NCBI GenBank assembly: GCA_030271555.1
Contig: JARXKQ010000096.1
Span: 1-5,507, forward strand
DNA: 5,507 nt
Origin: Chloroflexota bacterium
GTDB lineage: Bacteria; Chloroflexota; Limnocylindria; Limnocylindrales; CSP1-4
Direction of reading: 5' to 3'
Shown one piece after another: positions 1 through 5,507 of the stretch. Position 1 is the stretch's first letter; every line of letters starts with the position of its first letter. The notes below the pieces were generated by a model, which was given only the letters and a program-made list of their open reading frames with translations, had not been told where the DNA came from and did no database searches. A program made the position numbers and the translations under genes.

Positions 1-311
1 CGTCGGAGCGATTCAAGGGCCGCGACATCTCCCTGGCCGACGGCGCGAGCACGCTGCGTGTCATGCACAACACTGAATCGCTGGAGATCAACGGTTCGCC
101 GCGCGACTACGTCTCTTTGCTGCCGCTGACATCGCACGTGTCGGGCGTCACGACGGTGGGTCTGCTGTACGCGTTGACCAAGGAGATGCTCGAGCAGGGC
201 CCGGCGCGGGGCCTGTCGAACGAACTAATCACGAGCAGCGCGACCGTCCAGATCGACCAGGGTCGGCTGGCCGTCGTGCATACGCGACGAAGCGAGGTAA
301 CCGACAAGTGA
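1..311 (+). CDS. thiN: Thiamine diphosphokinase (thiamine pyrophosphokinase), C-terminal part; 5' end outside window
   Basis: The enzyme (EC 2.7.6.2) transfers pyrophosphate from ATP to thiamine, giving the cofactor thiamine diphosphate in the cytoplasm. The open frame enters from the left edge (first full codon at 3) and ends at TGA 309-311, leaving 102 residues, about half of a typical protein of some 210-220 residues. What is visible is the C-terminal thiamine-binding beta domain. It carries VSLLPL (visible residues 37-42), then GVTTVGLLYAL (48-58), then GLSNEL (70-75), followed by the last strands with GRLAVVHTRR (87-96). The GVTT-x-GL-x-Y-x-L and SNE blocks are the hallmark of this family and, by family knowledge, line the thiamine site at the dimer interface. 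The N-terminal catalytic ATP-binding domain lies outside the window. The stop overlaps the thiB start (GTGA), so the kinase and the thiamine transporter are coupled, which independently supports the call. The gene symbol follows Bacillus usage. Confidence 0.88.
   Translation, partial: SERFKGRDISLADGASTLRVMHNTESLEINGSPRDYVSLLPLTSHVSGVTTVGLLYALTKEMLEQGPARGLSNELITSSATVQIDQGRLAVVHTRRSEVTDK
294..298 (+). promoter_or_regulatory. Ribosome binding site for thiB
   Basis: GAGGT lies inside the end of thiN, nine bases before the GTG at 308. It is the clearest Shine-Dalgarno match at the operon junctions and favours GTG 308 over the in-frame GTG at 317, for which the spacing would be 18 bases. Confidence 0.6.
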
Positions 312-1420
312 CCCCAGTGAACCGACCAGTCCTCCTGACCATCGCGGCGGTCGCAGTTGTCGTCGTGATCGTCGTGGTGGCGCTATCAGGACTCTTCACG
401 ACACCAAATCCAGACGCGCTTGGCACACCGCCCCCGACGCCGCCGCCGCCAACCGAGCTCACGCTCCTGACCCATGACTCGTTCGCAGTCACGCCGGAGG
501 TGCTGGCGGTGTTCGAGTCGGACCACAACGCGCACGTCAACGTCCTGCGCGCCGGCGACGCCGGAGCGATGGTCAACCAGGCCATCCTGACCAAGGACAA
601 CCCGCTGGCGGACGCACTCTTCGGGGTCGACAACACTTTCCTTTCGCGCGCCCTGAACGCGGGCATCTTCGAGTCGTATCACGCGACCGGTGTCGACTCC
701 GTCCCCGCCGCGCTTCGCCTCGACGCGCGCGAGCGCGTGACGCCGATCGATTACGGGGATGTCTGCATCAACACCGATCTGTCGGCCTACAGCGCCGCCA
801 ACCCGGCGCCGCAGACCCTGGAGGATCTCGCCAAACCCGCCTACAAGGCGCAGCTGGTGGTCGAGGATCCGGGGACGTCATCGCCAGGCCTCGCGTTCAT
901 GCTCGCGACCATTGCCCACTTCGGTGAGAGCGGCACTTACACGTGGCTCGACTACTGGCGCGATCTGCGCGCAAACGATGTGACGATCGTGTCCGGCTGG
1001 GAGGAGGCGTATGACAGCACCTTCTCCGGCGGCTCGGGCGGCGGCGACAAGCCGATGGTCGTCTCCTATGCGACGAGTCCGGTGGCCGAGGTTTTCTACG
1101 CGCCCTCGCCCCAGCCGACCGAATCGCCCACGGGCGTGATGACCGACGGCTGCTTCCGCCAGATCGAATTTGCCGGGGTCCTCGCGGGCGCAAAGCAACC
1201 CGACCTGGCCAAGGCGTTGGTCGATTACATGCTCACGGCCACCTTCCAGGCCGACATCCCGCTCAACATGTTCGTTTTCCCGGCGGTGCCAACGGCCACG
1301 GTGCCGCAGGTCTTCAGTGACTTCGCCGTAAACGTGCCGGCGCCGCTGACCATGGCGCCCGAGCAGATTGGCGCCAACCGCGACCGTTGGATCAACGAAT
1401 GGTCAGCCGCCGCCCACTGA
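308..1420 (+). CDS. thiB: Thiamine ABC transporter, substrate-binding protein (ThiB-like), membrane-anchored
   Basis: This is the extracytoplasmic thiamine-binding component of a type I ABC importer, which delivers thiamine (possibly also its phosphates) to ThiP. It has 370 residues. Arg6 is followed by a hydrophobic helix (about 8-29), then a proline-rich stretch (about 33-49) and the binding domain (from about 50). Segments matching E. coli ThiB from memory are THDSFA (55-60), FGVDN (105-109), PIDYG (146-150), EDPGTSSPGL (186-195), SGWEEAY (229-235), SYATSP (253-258) and the C-terminal RWINEW (360-365). The E. coli protein has DPRTSTPGL where this one has Gly189 in place of Arg. There is no lipobox cysteine after the hydrophobic segment and no clear AxA cleavage site, so the helix may stay as a membrane anchor with the proline stretch as a tether. 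The only cysteines are Cys153 and Cys282. The GTG start overlaps the thiN stop by four bases and has GAGGT nine bases upstream. Iron- or spermidine-binding relatives share the fold, but the motifs and the adjacent thiN favour thiamine. Confidence 0.9.
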   Translation: MTPVNRPVLLTIAAVAVVVVIVVVALSGLFTTPNPDALGTPPPTPPPPTELTLLTHDSFAVTPEVLAVFESDHNAHVNVLRAGDAGAMVNQAILTKDNPLADALFGVDNTFLSRALNAGIFESYHATGVDSVPAALRLDARERVTPIDYGDVCINTDLSAYSAANPAPQTLEDLAKPAYKAQLVVEDPGTSSPGLAFMLATIAHFGESGTYTWLDYWRDLRANDVTIVSGWEEAYDSTFSGGSGGGDKPMVVSYATSPVAEVFYAPSPQPTESPTGVMTDGCFRQIEFAGVLAGAKQPDLAKALVDYMLTATFQADIPLNMFVFPAVPTATVPQVFSDFAVNVPAPLTMAPEQIGANRDRWINEWSAAAH

Positions 1421-3033
1421 CAACGGTCGCGCTGGCGGCGCTGCCGCTGGCGTTCATCGGCCTGTTCTTCGTCTGGCCGGTGGCGAGCATCCTGGTGCGC
1501 GGCCTCGCGCCGGGCGGCGCGCTCGACCTGTCCGTGCCGCTCCAGGTACTGACGCGGCCCGAAACGCTCGAAGTCGCCTGGTTCACATTCTGGCAGGCGG
1601 TCGTCTCGACGTTACTGACGCTCGCGCTGGGGCTGCCCGGCGCATACGTTCTGGCACGCTTCGATTTCCCCGGGCGGCGGCTGCTCAACGCGGTCGCGCT
1701 GGTGCCGTTCGTCCTGCCAACGGTGGTCGTCGGTGCGGCGTTTCTCGCCCTGATTGGGCCCAAGGGCGCATTGGGTGTGCGCCTCGACCACACGATCTGG
1801 GCCATCCTTGCGGCGCACGTCTTCTACAACTGCGCGGTGGTCCTGCGCCTCGTGGGCGGCGTCTGGGCGCAGCTCGATCCGCGCACGGAGGAGGCGGCGC
1901 GCGTCCTGGGCGCGAGCCGCTGGCGCGCCTTCCGCGAGGTCACCTGGCCGCTCCTCCGCCCCGCGGTTCTGTCTGCCGCATCGATCGTGTTCCTGTTCAC
2001 GTTCACGTCATTCGGCGTGATCCTGATCCTGGGCGGCTACGGCTATTCCACGATCGAGCTCGCGGTATATCGCGCCGCCGCGGTGCTGCTCGACCTGCCA
2101 GCCGCGGCCACATTGGCGCTCCTGCAGCTCGCCTTCCTCGCCGTCCTGCTCGTCGTTTACGCGCGGCTTCAAGGCAATGCCGCGGTCGGCCAGCGCCTCA
2201 CTGCCGCCAGGGTCACCGCGCGACGGCCGCGCAGCCGCCAGGAATGGACGTTCGTCGGCGCCACCATCGCGCTGCTGGCGCTCGTCCTGGGTCTGCCGTT
2301 GGCCGCGCTCGTCGAGCGCGCCCTGGCCGGAGCGAACGGCTACGGCCTGGACAACTTCAGCGCCCTCTTCGGCGAAAGCGCGCGGGGCGCGCTCTTCGTG
2401 CCGCCCATCGATGCGATCCGGAACTCACTCGCCTTCGCGGCCGCGGCCACGGCTATCTGCCTGCCGCTGGGCCTGCTCGCAGCCGCGGTGATCGCCTATC
2501 ACCGCGGCAGGCTGGCCACTGGCTTTGACGCGCTCCTGATGCTGCCGCTGGGCACGTCGGCGGTGATCGTGGGCTTTGGCTTTCTGGTCTCGCTGGGCCA
2601 GCTGCCAATCGACCTGCGGACGTCGCCGCTGCTGATCCCCATCGCCCACGCGCTCGTGGCGCTGCCCTTTGTCATCCGCGCAACCGTGCCGTTGCTGCGC
2701 TCGATCGACCACCGGCTCAGAGAAGCCGCGGCTGTCCTGGGTGCGTCGCCGGCAAGGACGTGGCGGATGGTCGACCTGCCCATGGTCGGTCGGGCCCTGC
2801 TCGTAGGCGGATCGTTCGCTTTCGCAGTTTCGCTGGGCGAATTCGGCGCGACGCTGTTCATCGTCCGACCCGACGCGCCCACCATGCCCATCGCGATCTA
2901 CCGCCTGCTCAGCCAGCCTGGCGCGCTCGCCTTTGGCCAGGCCATGGCCATGGCGACAGTATTGATGGCGGTGACTGCCATCGCGGCGCTGGCGTTTGAC
3001 CGGCTGCGCACGACCAGCGTGGGCAGCACCTGA
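1399..3033 (+). CDS. thiP: Thiamine ABC transporter, fused two-domain permease (ThiP-like)
   Basis: This is the membrane channel of the thiamine importer. One 544-residue chain carries both permease halves, as in E. coli ThiP (about 536). Roughly twelve hydrophobic segments can be read: about 7-33, 60-86, 96-120, 132-153, 188-211 and 231-254 in the first half, and 284-308, 341-367, 377-400, 408-430, 463-486 and 511-533 in the second. Each half has an EAA coupling loop that docks on the ATPase: EEAARVLGASRWRAF (165-179) and REAAAVLGASPARTW (441-455), each followed by a leucine-proline-rich stretch. The start chosen is ATG 1399, with GGAT at 1389-1392 at good spacing, overlapping the thiB end by 22 bases. 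An in-frame TTG at 1387 would add four residues but has no ribosome-binding sequence. The stop overlaps the thiQ start. The sequence alone resembles ferric-iron permeases of the FbpB type; the thiamine assignment rests on the partner genes thiB and thiN. Confidence 0.88.
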   Translation: MVSRRPLTTVALAALPLAFIGLFFVWPVASILVRGLAPGGALDLSVPLQVLTRPETLEVAWFTFWQAVVSTLLTLALGLPGAYVLARFDFPGRRLLNAVALVPFVLPTVVVGAAFLALIGPKGALGVRLDHTIWAILAAHVFYNCAVVLRLVGGVWAQLDPRTEEAARVLGASRWRAFREVTWPLLRPAVLSAASIVFLFTFTSFGVILILGGYGYSTIELAVYRAAAVLLDLPAAATLALLQLAFLAVLLVVYARLQGNAAVGQRLTAARVTARRPRSRQEWTFVGATIALLALVLGLPLAALVERALAGANGYGLDNFSALFGESARGALFVPPIDAIRNSLAFAAAATAICLPLGLLAAAVIAYHRGRLATGFDALLMLPLGTSAVIVGFGFLVSLGQLPIDLRTSPLLIPIAHALVALPFVIRATVPLLRSIDHRLREAAAVLGASPARTWRMVDLPMVGRALLVGGSFAFAVSLGEFGATLFIVRPDAPTMPIAIYRLLSQPGALAFGQAMAMATVLMAVTAIAALAFDRLRTTSVGST

Positions 3034-4058
3034 TGCTGCAACTCGAGGACGTCCGCGTCAGCTTTGGTCCCACGACGGCGCTCGATGGCGTCACTCTCGA
3101 GCTAGGCGCAGCGGAGCGCCTGGCGGTCCTGGGGCCCAGCGGCTCGGGCAAGTCGACTCTGCTCCGGGCAATCGCCGGGCTCGAGCCGCTCGCCGCCGGG
3201 CGTGTCGCGTGGGCGGGGCAGGATCTCACCAACGTCCCGGTCCACCAGCGCGGTTTCGGGCTGATGTTCCAGGACTACGCGCTGTTTCCCCATCGCGACG
3301 TGGCCGGCAACGTCGCCTTCGGACTCGAGACGCACGCCATGCCGGTGGCTCGGCGCAAGGTGCGCGTGGACGAAGTGCTCGCGCTCGTCGGGCTGCGCGG
3401 CTACGGCGCGCGCCGAATCGACCAGTTGAGTGGCGGCGAGCAGCAGCGGGTCGCGCTGGCTCGCGCCCTGGCGCCAACACCGCGGCTGCTGATGCTCGAC
3501 GAGCCGCTCGGCGCGCTCGATCGGGGTTTGCGGACGCGGTTGCTCGACGAGCTCGCCGGACTGTTCGCCCAGCTTGGTCTGCCGATCATCTACGTGACCC
3601 ATGACCAGGAAGAGGCGCTGGCGCTGGGGGAGCGCGTGGCCGTGCTCAACAGCGGCCGGCTCGAGGCGGTCTTGCCGGCGCGTGAGCTGTGGCTAAAGCC
3701 GCCGAACGAGTTCGTGGCGCGCTTCCTCGGCATGAACAATGTCCTGCCGCTGGCCACCAACAACGAGCGACTTGCCACGCCGTGGGGCGCGCTCGAGTTG
3801 GGCACCGCACCGGCCGATTCAGCCAAGGTGCTGATTCGACCCGACGCGCTGACGCTCAGCGCCCAAGGCCCGCTCAGCGGCGTAGTGGCCGCGGTCACAT
3901 TCCGCGGCGAGTCAACCACGATTCTCGTCCGACCAAATGGCGCGGCGGATGGCCCGCTGCTGGAAGCACACCTGAAGACTGCTGACAGCACCCCGCCGGT
4001 GGTCGGCCAGACGGTCACTCTGTCGGTCGACCCGTCCGGCGTCGTCTTCCTCTCCTGA
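3033..4058 (+). CDS. thiQ: Thiamine ABC transporter, ATP-binding protein with C-terminal TOBE domain
   Basis: This cytoplasmic ATPase powers the importer, presumably as a homodimer on the ThiP EAA loops. It has 341 residues. The nucleotide-binding domain (about 1-235) has all motifs intact: Walker A GPSGSGKST (34-42), Q-loop Gln80 in MFQDYALFPH, signature LSGGEQQRV (132-140), Walker B LLMLDEP (152-158, catalytic Glu157), D-loop LGALD, and switch His190 in VTHDQEEA. Residues from about 235 to the end form a TOBE-type regulatory region (GMNNVLPL, VLIRPDALTL, then a short beta-rich repeat with FRGEST). E. coli ThiQ, at about 232 residues, lacks this tail, so the architecture is that of PotA, CysA or FbpC ATPases. 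The substrate is inferred from the operon rather than from this protein. The ATG sits in TGATG, sharing one base with the thiP stop, which indicates translational coupling. No strong ribosome-binding sequence is visible. Confidence 0.88.
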   Translation: MLQLEDVRVSFGPTTALDGVTLELGAAERLAVLGPSGSGKSTLLRAIAGLEPLAAGRVAWAGQDLTNVPVHQRGFGLMFQDYALFPHRDVAGNVAFGLETHAMPVARRKVRVDEVLALVGLRGYGARRIDQLSGGEQQRVALARALAPTPRLLMLDEPLGALDRGLRTRLLDELAGLFAQLGLPIIYVTHDQEEALALGERVAVLNSGRLEAVLPARELWLKPPNEFVARFLGMNNVLPLATNNERLATPWGALELGTAPADSAKVLIRPDALTLSAQGPLSGVVAAVTFRGESTTILVRPNGAADGPLLEAHLKTADSTPPVVGQTVTLSVDPSGVVFLS

Positions 4059-4061
4059 GCG

Positions 4062-4067
4062 CATAAT
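4062..4067 (+). promoter_or_regulatory. Candidate -10 box of a leaderless promoter for the peroxiredoxin gene
   Basis: CATAAT (five of six bases of TATAAT) lies in the 15-base gap after thiQ, six bases before ATG 4074. Transcription would then begin at or next to the A of the start codon. No Shine-Dalgarno sequence precedes this ATG, which fits a leaderless mRNA. No convincing -35 hexamer is seen in the end of thiQ. Confidence 0.45.
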
Positions 4068-4073
4068 CGGCCG

Positions 4074-4589
4074 ATGGAGATGCTTGCGACACAGATGCCC
4101 GAGGTGGGTCAGGCCGCGCCACCGGTCAGCCTGCCGGACGATGCCGGGACGCCGCGCGACCTGGCTGAGCGGCGCGGCCATTGGACCGTGCTCTACTTCT
4201 ATCCCAAGGACGACACGCCCGGCTGCACGACCGAGGCGGGTGAGTTTCGCGACATCAACTCGGACATGACCGCGCACGACGCCGAGGTCTGGGGCGTAAG
4301 CGTCCTGGGCTCCGGCAGCAAGGCCGCCTTCAAGCGCAAGTTCGGGCTGAACTTCGTGCTCCTCGCGGATGTCAATCACGCGGTTGCCGAGCGCTACGGC
4401 GCGTGGGTCGAAAAGATCAATTACGGCCGCTCATACATGGGCATCCAACGCGCGACTTTCCTGGTCGATCCGGACGGCAAGATCGCCCATGTCTGGCCTA
4501 AGGTGAAGGCCCAGGGCCACGCCGCGGACGTGCTGGCGACGCTCGATGCCGCGCGCGCGGCCCGCACTGGGAAGAAGCCTGCGAAATGA
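4074..4589 (+). CDS. bcp: Peroxiredoxin, Bcp/PrxQ type (thioredoxin-dependent peroxidase), lacking a resolving cysteine
   Basis: This cytoplasmic thiol peroxidase reduces hydrogen peroxide and organic hydroperoxides, normally recycled by thioredoxin. It has 171 residues, slightly above the usual 150-160 because of a short N-terminal extension and a basic Ala/Arg/Lys-rich tail. The thioredoxin fold shows VLYFYPKDDTPGCTTEAGEF (39-58), with peroxidatic Cys51 in the P-x3-T-x2-C motif (Pro44, Thr48), and the active-site arginine Arg126 in GIQRATFLVDPDGKI. The residue five after Cys51, where E. coli Bcp has its resolving cysteine, is Gly56, and no other cysteine occurs, so it should work as a 1-Cys enzyme. 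ATG 4074 is chosen because a -10-like box sits six bases upstream. ATG 4080 and ATG 4095 (giving MPEVGQAAP, the usual family N-terminus) are real alternatives. It lies 15 bases after thiQ, so readthrough from the thiamine operon is likely too. Confidence 0.93.
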   Translation: MEMLATQMPEVGQAAPPVSLPDDAGTPRDLAERRGHWTVLYFYPKDDTPGCTTEAGEFRDINSDMTAHDAEVWGVSVLGSGSKAAFKRKFGLNFVLLADVNHAVAERYGAWVEKINYGRSYMGIQRATFLVDPDGKIAHVWPKVKAQGHAADVLATLDAARAARTGKKPAK

Positions 4590-4623
4590 GGCATCGCCCG
4601 TGGGGGGAGACGAACGATGCCTC
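4588..4623 (+). terminator. Perfect 9-bp hairpin after the peroxiredoxin gene, possible terminator or RNA control element
   Basis: GAGGCATCG (4588-4596) and CGATGCCTC (4615-4623) are exact reverse complements around an 18-base loop. The left arm begins within the bcp stop codon. The location suits an end-of-operon terminator, but no T-tract follows, so it would not be a classical intrinsic terminator. The loop contains GGGGGGAG, a strong ribosome-binding-like sequence, and the right arm holds an ATG at 4617 in frame with the deacetylase gene, so the hairpin could instead mask that start. Confidence 0.4.
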
Positions 4624-4663
4624 GACCGACAGGATATACAACTGTTTGGGCGTCGCGAAGCGG

Positions 4664-4692
4664 TTTTGAAATACAAGTAACACGTTTCAAAA
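4664..4692 (+). promoter_or_regulatory. AT-rich inverted repeat abutting the deacetylase start, candidate operator or promoter region
   Basis: TTTTGAAA (4664-4671) and TTTCAAAA (4685-4692) are a perfect 8-bp inverted repeat with a 13-base spacer, ending on the A of ATG 4692. It lies in the AT-richest patch of the window (about 4631-4693), as expected of a promoter in a GC-rich genome. The symmetry and arm spacing would suit a dimeric repressor, but no known regulator's site is recognised, and promoter hexamers cannot be assigned confidently. Confidence 0.4.
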
Positions 4693-5444
4693 TGACCGAC
4701 CAAGCGACCGATTCCGCCGCCTCCACGACGGCTCCTCACGAAGCCCGGCCAGACCGTGCGCTGGTGATCGTCGCGCACCCGGACGACGCCGACTTCGGGA
4801 TCGCCGGCACGATGGCGCGCTGGATCAAGGCCGGCACCGTGGCGCGCATGGTTTGTTGCACCAGCGGCGATGCCGGCGCCGACGACGCCACGCTTGACCC
4901 ATTGGAGCTCGCCCGAACGCGCGAGGCGGAGCAACGGGCCGCGGCCCAGGTCGTTGGCTACGAGGGCGTCGACTTCCTGCATCGGCCCGATGGCGCGCTC
5001 GAGAACGACCTCGCGTTGCGTGAGCAGCTGGTGCGCATCATCCGCACCTTCAAGCCTGACGCTGTCCTGGCGATGGATCCCACCGTGGTCATCTCGCCAC
5101 GAGGCTTTGTCCAGCACGTCGACCACCGCAACGCCGGCATGGCCGCGCTCGACGCCGTTTACCCCGCCGCGCGCAATGCGATGGCATTCCCCCATCTCGT
5201 GACCGTTGATGGCCTGGCGCCGTGGGCAGTCAACCAGCTGTACCTGTTCTTTACCGATGCACCCAATGCCTGGGTCGATACCTCCGACACCATCGACACC
5301 AAGATCGCTGCCTTGCGCGAGCACACCAGCCAGCTGCGCAAACCCGAGGAGCTCGAAACCATGTTGCGCGCCTGGGCGGCCGACGGCGGCAAGAGCATCG
5401 GCACCGCCGCGGCAGAGGCGTTTCGCCTGTTGAAGCTCGACTAG
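4692..5444 (+). CDS. PIG-L/LmbE family zinc-dependent deacetylase
   Basis: Members of this family remove N-acetyl groups from GlcNAc-type sugars or conjugates (for example MshB in mycothiol synthesis and BshB in bacillithiol synthesis); the substrate here cannot be told. The protein has 250 residues, normal for the family, with no signal peptide, so it is probably cytoplasmic. The first strand leads into AHPDDADFG (28-36), with His29 and Asp32 as expected zinc ligands and Asp31 as the general base. A Rossmann-like core follows, with CTSGDAG (56-62), RTREAEQRAAAQVVG (75-89) and FLHRPDG (95-101), then FVQHVDHRNAG (139-149), which supplies His142 and zinc ligand His145. All key residues are present. 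ATG 4692 is preferred: the preceding 25 codons back to ATG 4617 have AT-rich third positions unlike the rest of the gene. No ribosome-binding sequence precedes 4692, so a leaderless or short-leader mRNA is possible. It is separated from bcp by a structured gap and is probably its own unit. Confidence 0.88.
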   Translation: MTDQATDSAASTTAPHEARPDRALVIVAHPDDADFGIAGTMARWIKAGTVARMVCCTSGDAGADDATLDPLELARTREAEQRAAAQVVGYEGVDFLHRPDGALENDLALREQLVRIIRTFKPDAVLAMDPTVVISPRGFVQHVDHRNAGMAALDAVYPAARNAMAFPHLVTVDGLAPWAVNQLYLFFTDAPNAWVDTSDTIDTKIAALREHTSQLRKPEELETMLRAWAADGGKSIGTAAAEAFRLLKLD

Positions 5445-5449
5445 CCCAG

Positions 5450-5507
5450 TTAGTGGGGCGACGGCAAGAGCAGCGGCCGCAGCCGGCCCCACATGTCCCA
5501 CAGCTCA
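5450..5507 (-). CDS. C-terminal end of an unidentified convergent gene (partial)
   Basis: On the - strand an open frame enters from the right edge (first full codon at 5506-5504) and ends at TAA (complement of 5450-5452), giving 18 residues: ELWDMWGRLRPLLLPSPH. All 18 sense codons end in G or C, as in the other genes here, while the competing frames are stopped, improbably cysteine-rich, or have mixed third positions. It would end five bases from the deacetylase stop, in a tail-to-tail arrangement. The fragment is too short to name a product. Confidence 0.45.
   Translation of the reverse strand, partial: ELWDMWGRLRPLLLPSPH

Noticed and set aside
1..311. TPP riboswitch near the thiamine genes
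   Set aside because: No conserved thi-box sequence was seen, and thiB follows thiN by overlap, leaving no leader in the window; any riboswitch would lie upstream of thiN.
1387..1398. TTG 1387 as the thiP start
   Set aside because: It adds only four residues and has no ribosome-binding sequence, whereas ATG 1399 has GGAT at suitable spacing.
1368..2528. Long + strand open frame of 386 codons overlapping thiP in another frame
   Set aside because: The translation is dominated by Arg, Ala, Gly and Pro with no domain pattern, while the thiP frame shows clear membrane segments and both EAA loops.
4617..4691. Upstream in-frame ATG 4617 as the main start of the deacetylase, supported by GGGGGGAG seven bases before it
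   Set aside because: Third codon positions across these 25 codons are mostly A or T, unlike the gene body. The ATG lies in a hairpin stem, and the stretch holds the AT-rich inverted repeat. It is kept only as a possible alternative isoform.
5453..5492. Inverted repeat GTGGGGC / GCCCCAC as a terminator between the convergent genes
   Set aside because: The arms are only seven bases with a 26-base spacer, there is no T-tract, and the sequence lies mostly inside the probable - strand coding end; chance is likely in GC-rich DNA.
4431..5501. Long open frame of 356 codons on the - strand, opposite the peroxiredoxin and deacetylase genes
   Set aside because: It lies antisense to two genes with intact family motifs and crosses the non-coding gap between them. 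Its composition shows no recognisable domain, so it is a by-product of GC-rich codon use.
1..5507. tRNA or rRNA genes, CRISPR arrays, insertion sequences, phage or toxin-antitoxin genes
   Set aside because: No direct repeat array, transposase motif, or tRNA or rRNA signature was found; nearly all of the window is explained by metabolic genes.

Overview
The window is a compact, GC-rich bacterial segment. Five genes run on the + strand, and the tail of a probable sixth gene lies on the - strand at the right edge. Codon third positions are overwhelmingly G or C, genes overlap by a few bases, and starts with little or no Shine-Dalgarno sequence occur. The membrane-anchored binding protein with a proline-rich tether and no lipobox cysteine suggests a high-GC, probably monoderm-type or Chloroflexota/Terrabacteria-like environmental bacterium. 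That placement is an inference from style only; nothing here fixes the taxonomy.

The left three quarters (1-4058) is a thiamine (vitamin B1) salvage operon: the 3' part of thiamine diphosphokinase (thiN), then the thiamine-binding protein (thiB), the fused two-domain permease (thiP) and the ATPase (thiQ). All three junctions are overlaps (GTGA; about 22 bases; TGATG), so the four genes are almost certainly co-transcribed and translationally coupled. Together they would capture thiamine outside the membrane, import it with ATP, and pyrophosphorylate it to the cofactor thiamine diphosphate. The operon promoter, and any TPP riboswitch, must lie upstream of the window.

Next comes a Bcp/PrxQ-type peroxiredoxin gene, 15 bases after thiQ. 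A CATAAT box sits exactly six bases before its ATG, which suggests its own leaderless transcript in addition to readthrough. The protein has the peroxidatic cysteine but no other cysteine, so it is a 1-Cys enzyme.

From the peroxiredoxin stop codon to 4691 there is a roughly 100-base non-coding gap. It holds a perfect 9-bp hairpin starting in the stop codon and, further on, a strikingly AT-rich patch with a perfect 8-bp inverted repeat abutting the next ATG. The next gene encodes a PIG-L/LmbE-family zinc deacetylase. Only five bases after its stop, a convergent - strand gene appears to end; 18 codons of it are visible.

No novel system is evident. The points most worth a second look are the kinase-plus-transporter operon, the leaderless promoter candidate, the cysteine-poor peroxiredoxin, and the structured region upstream of the deacetylase gene.
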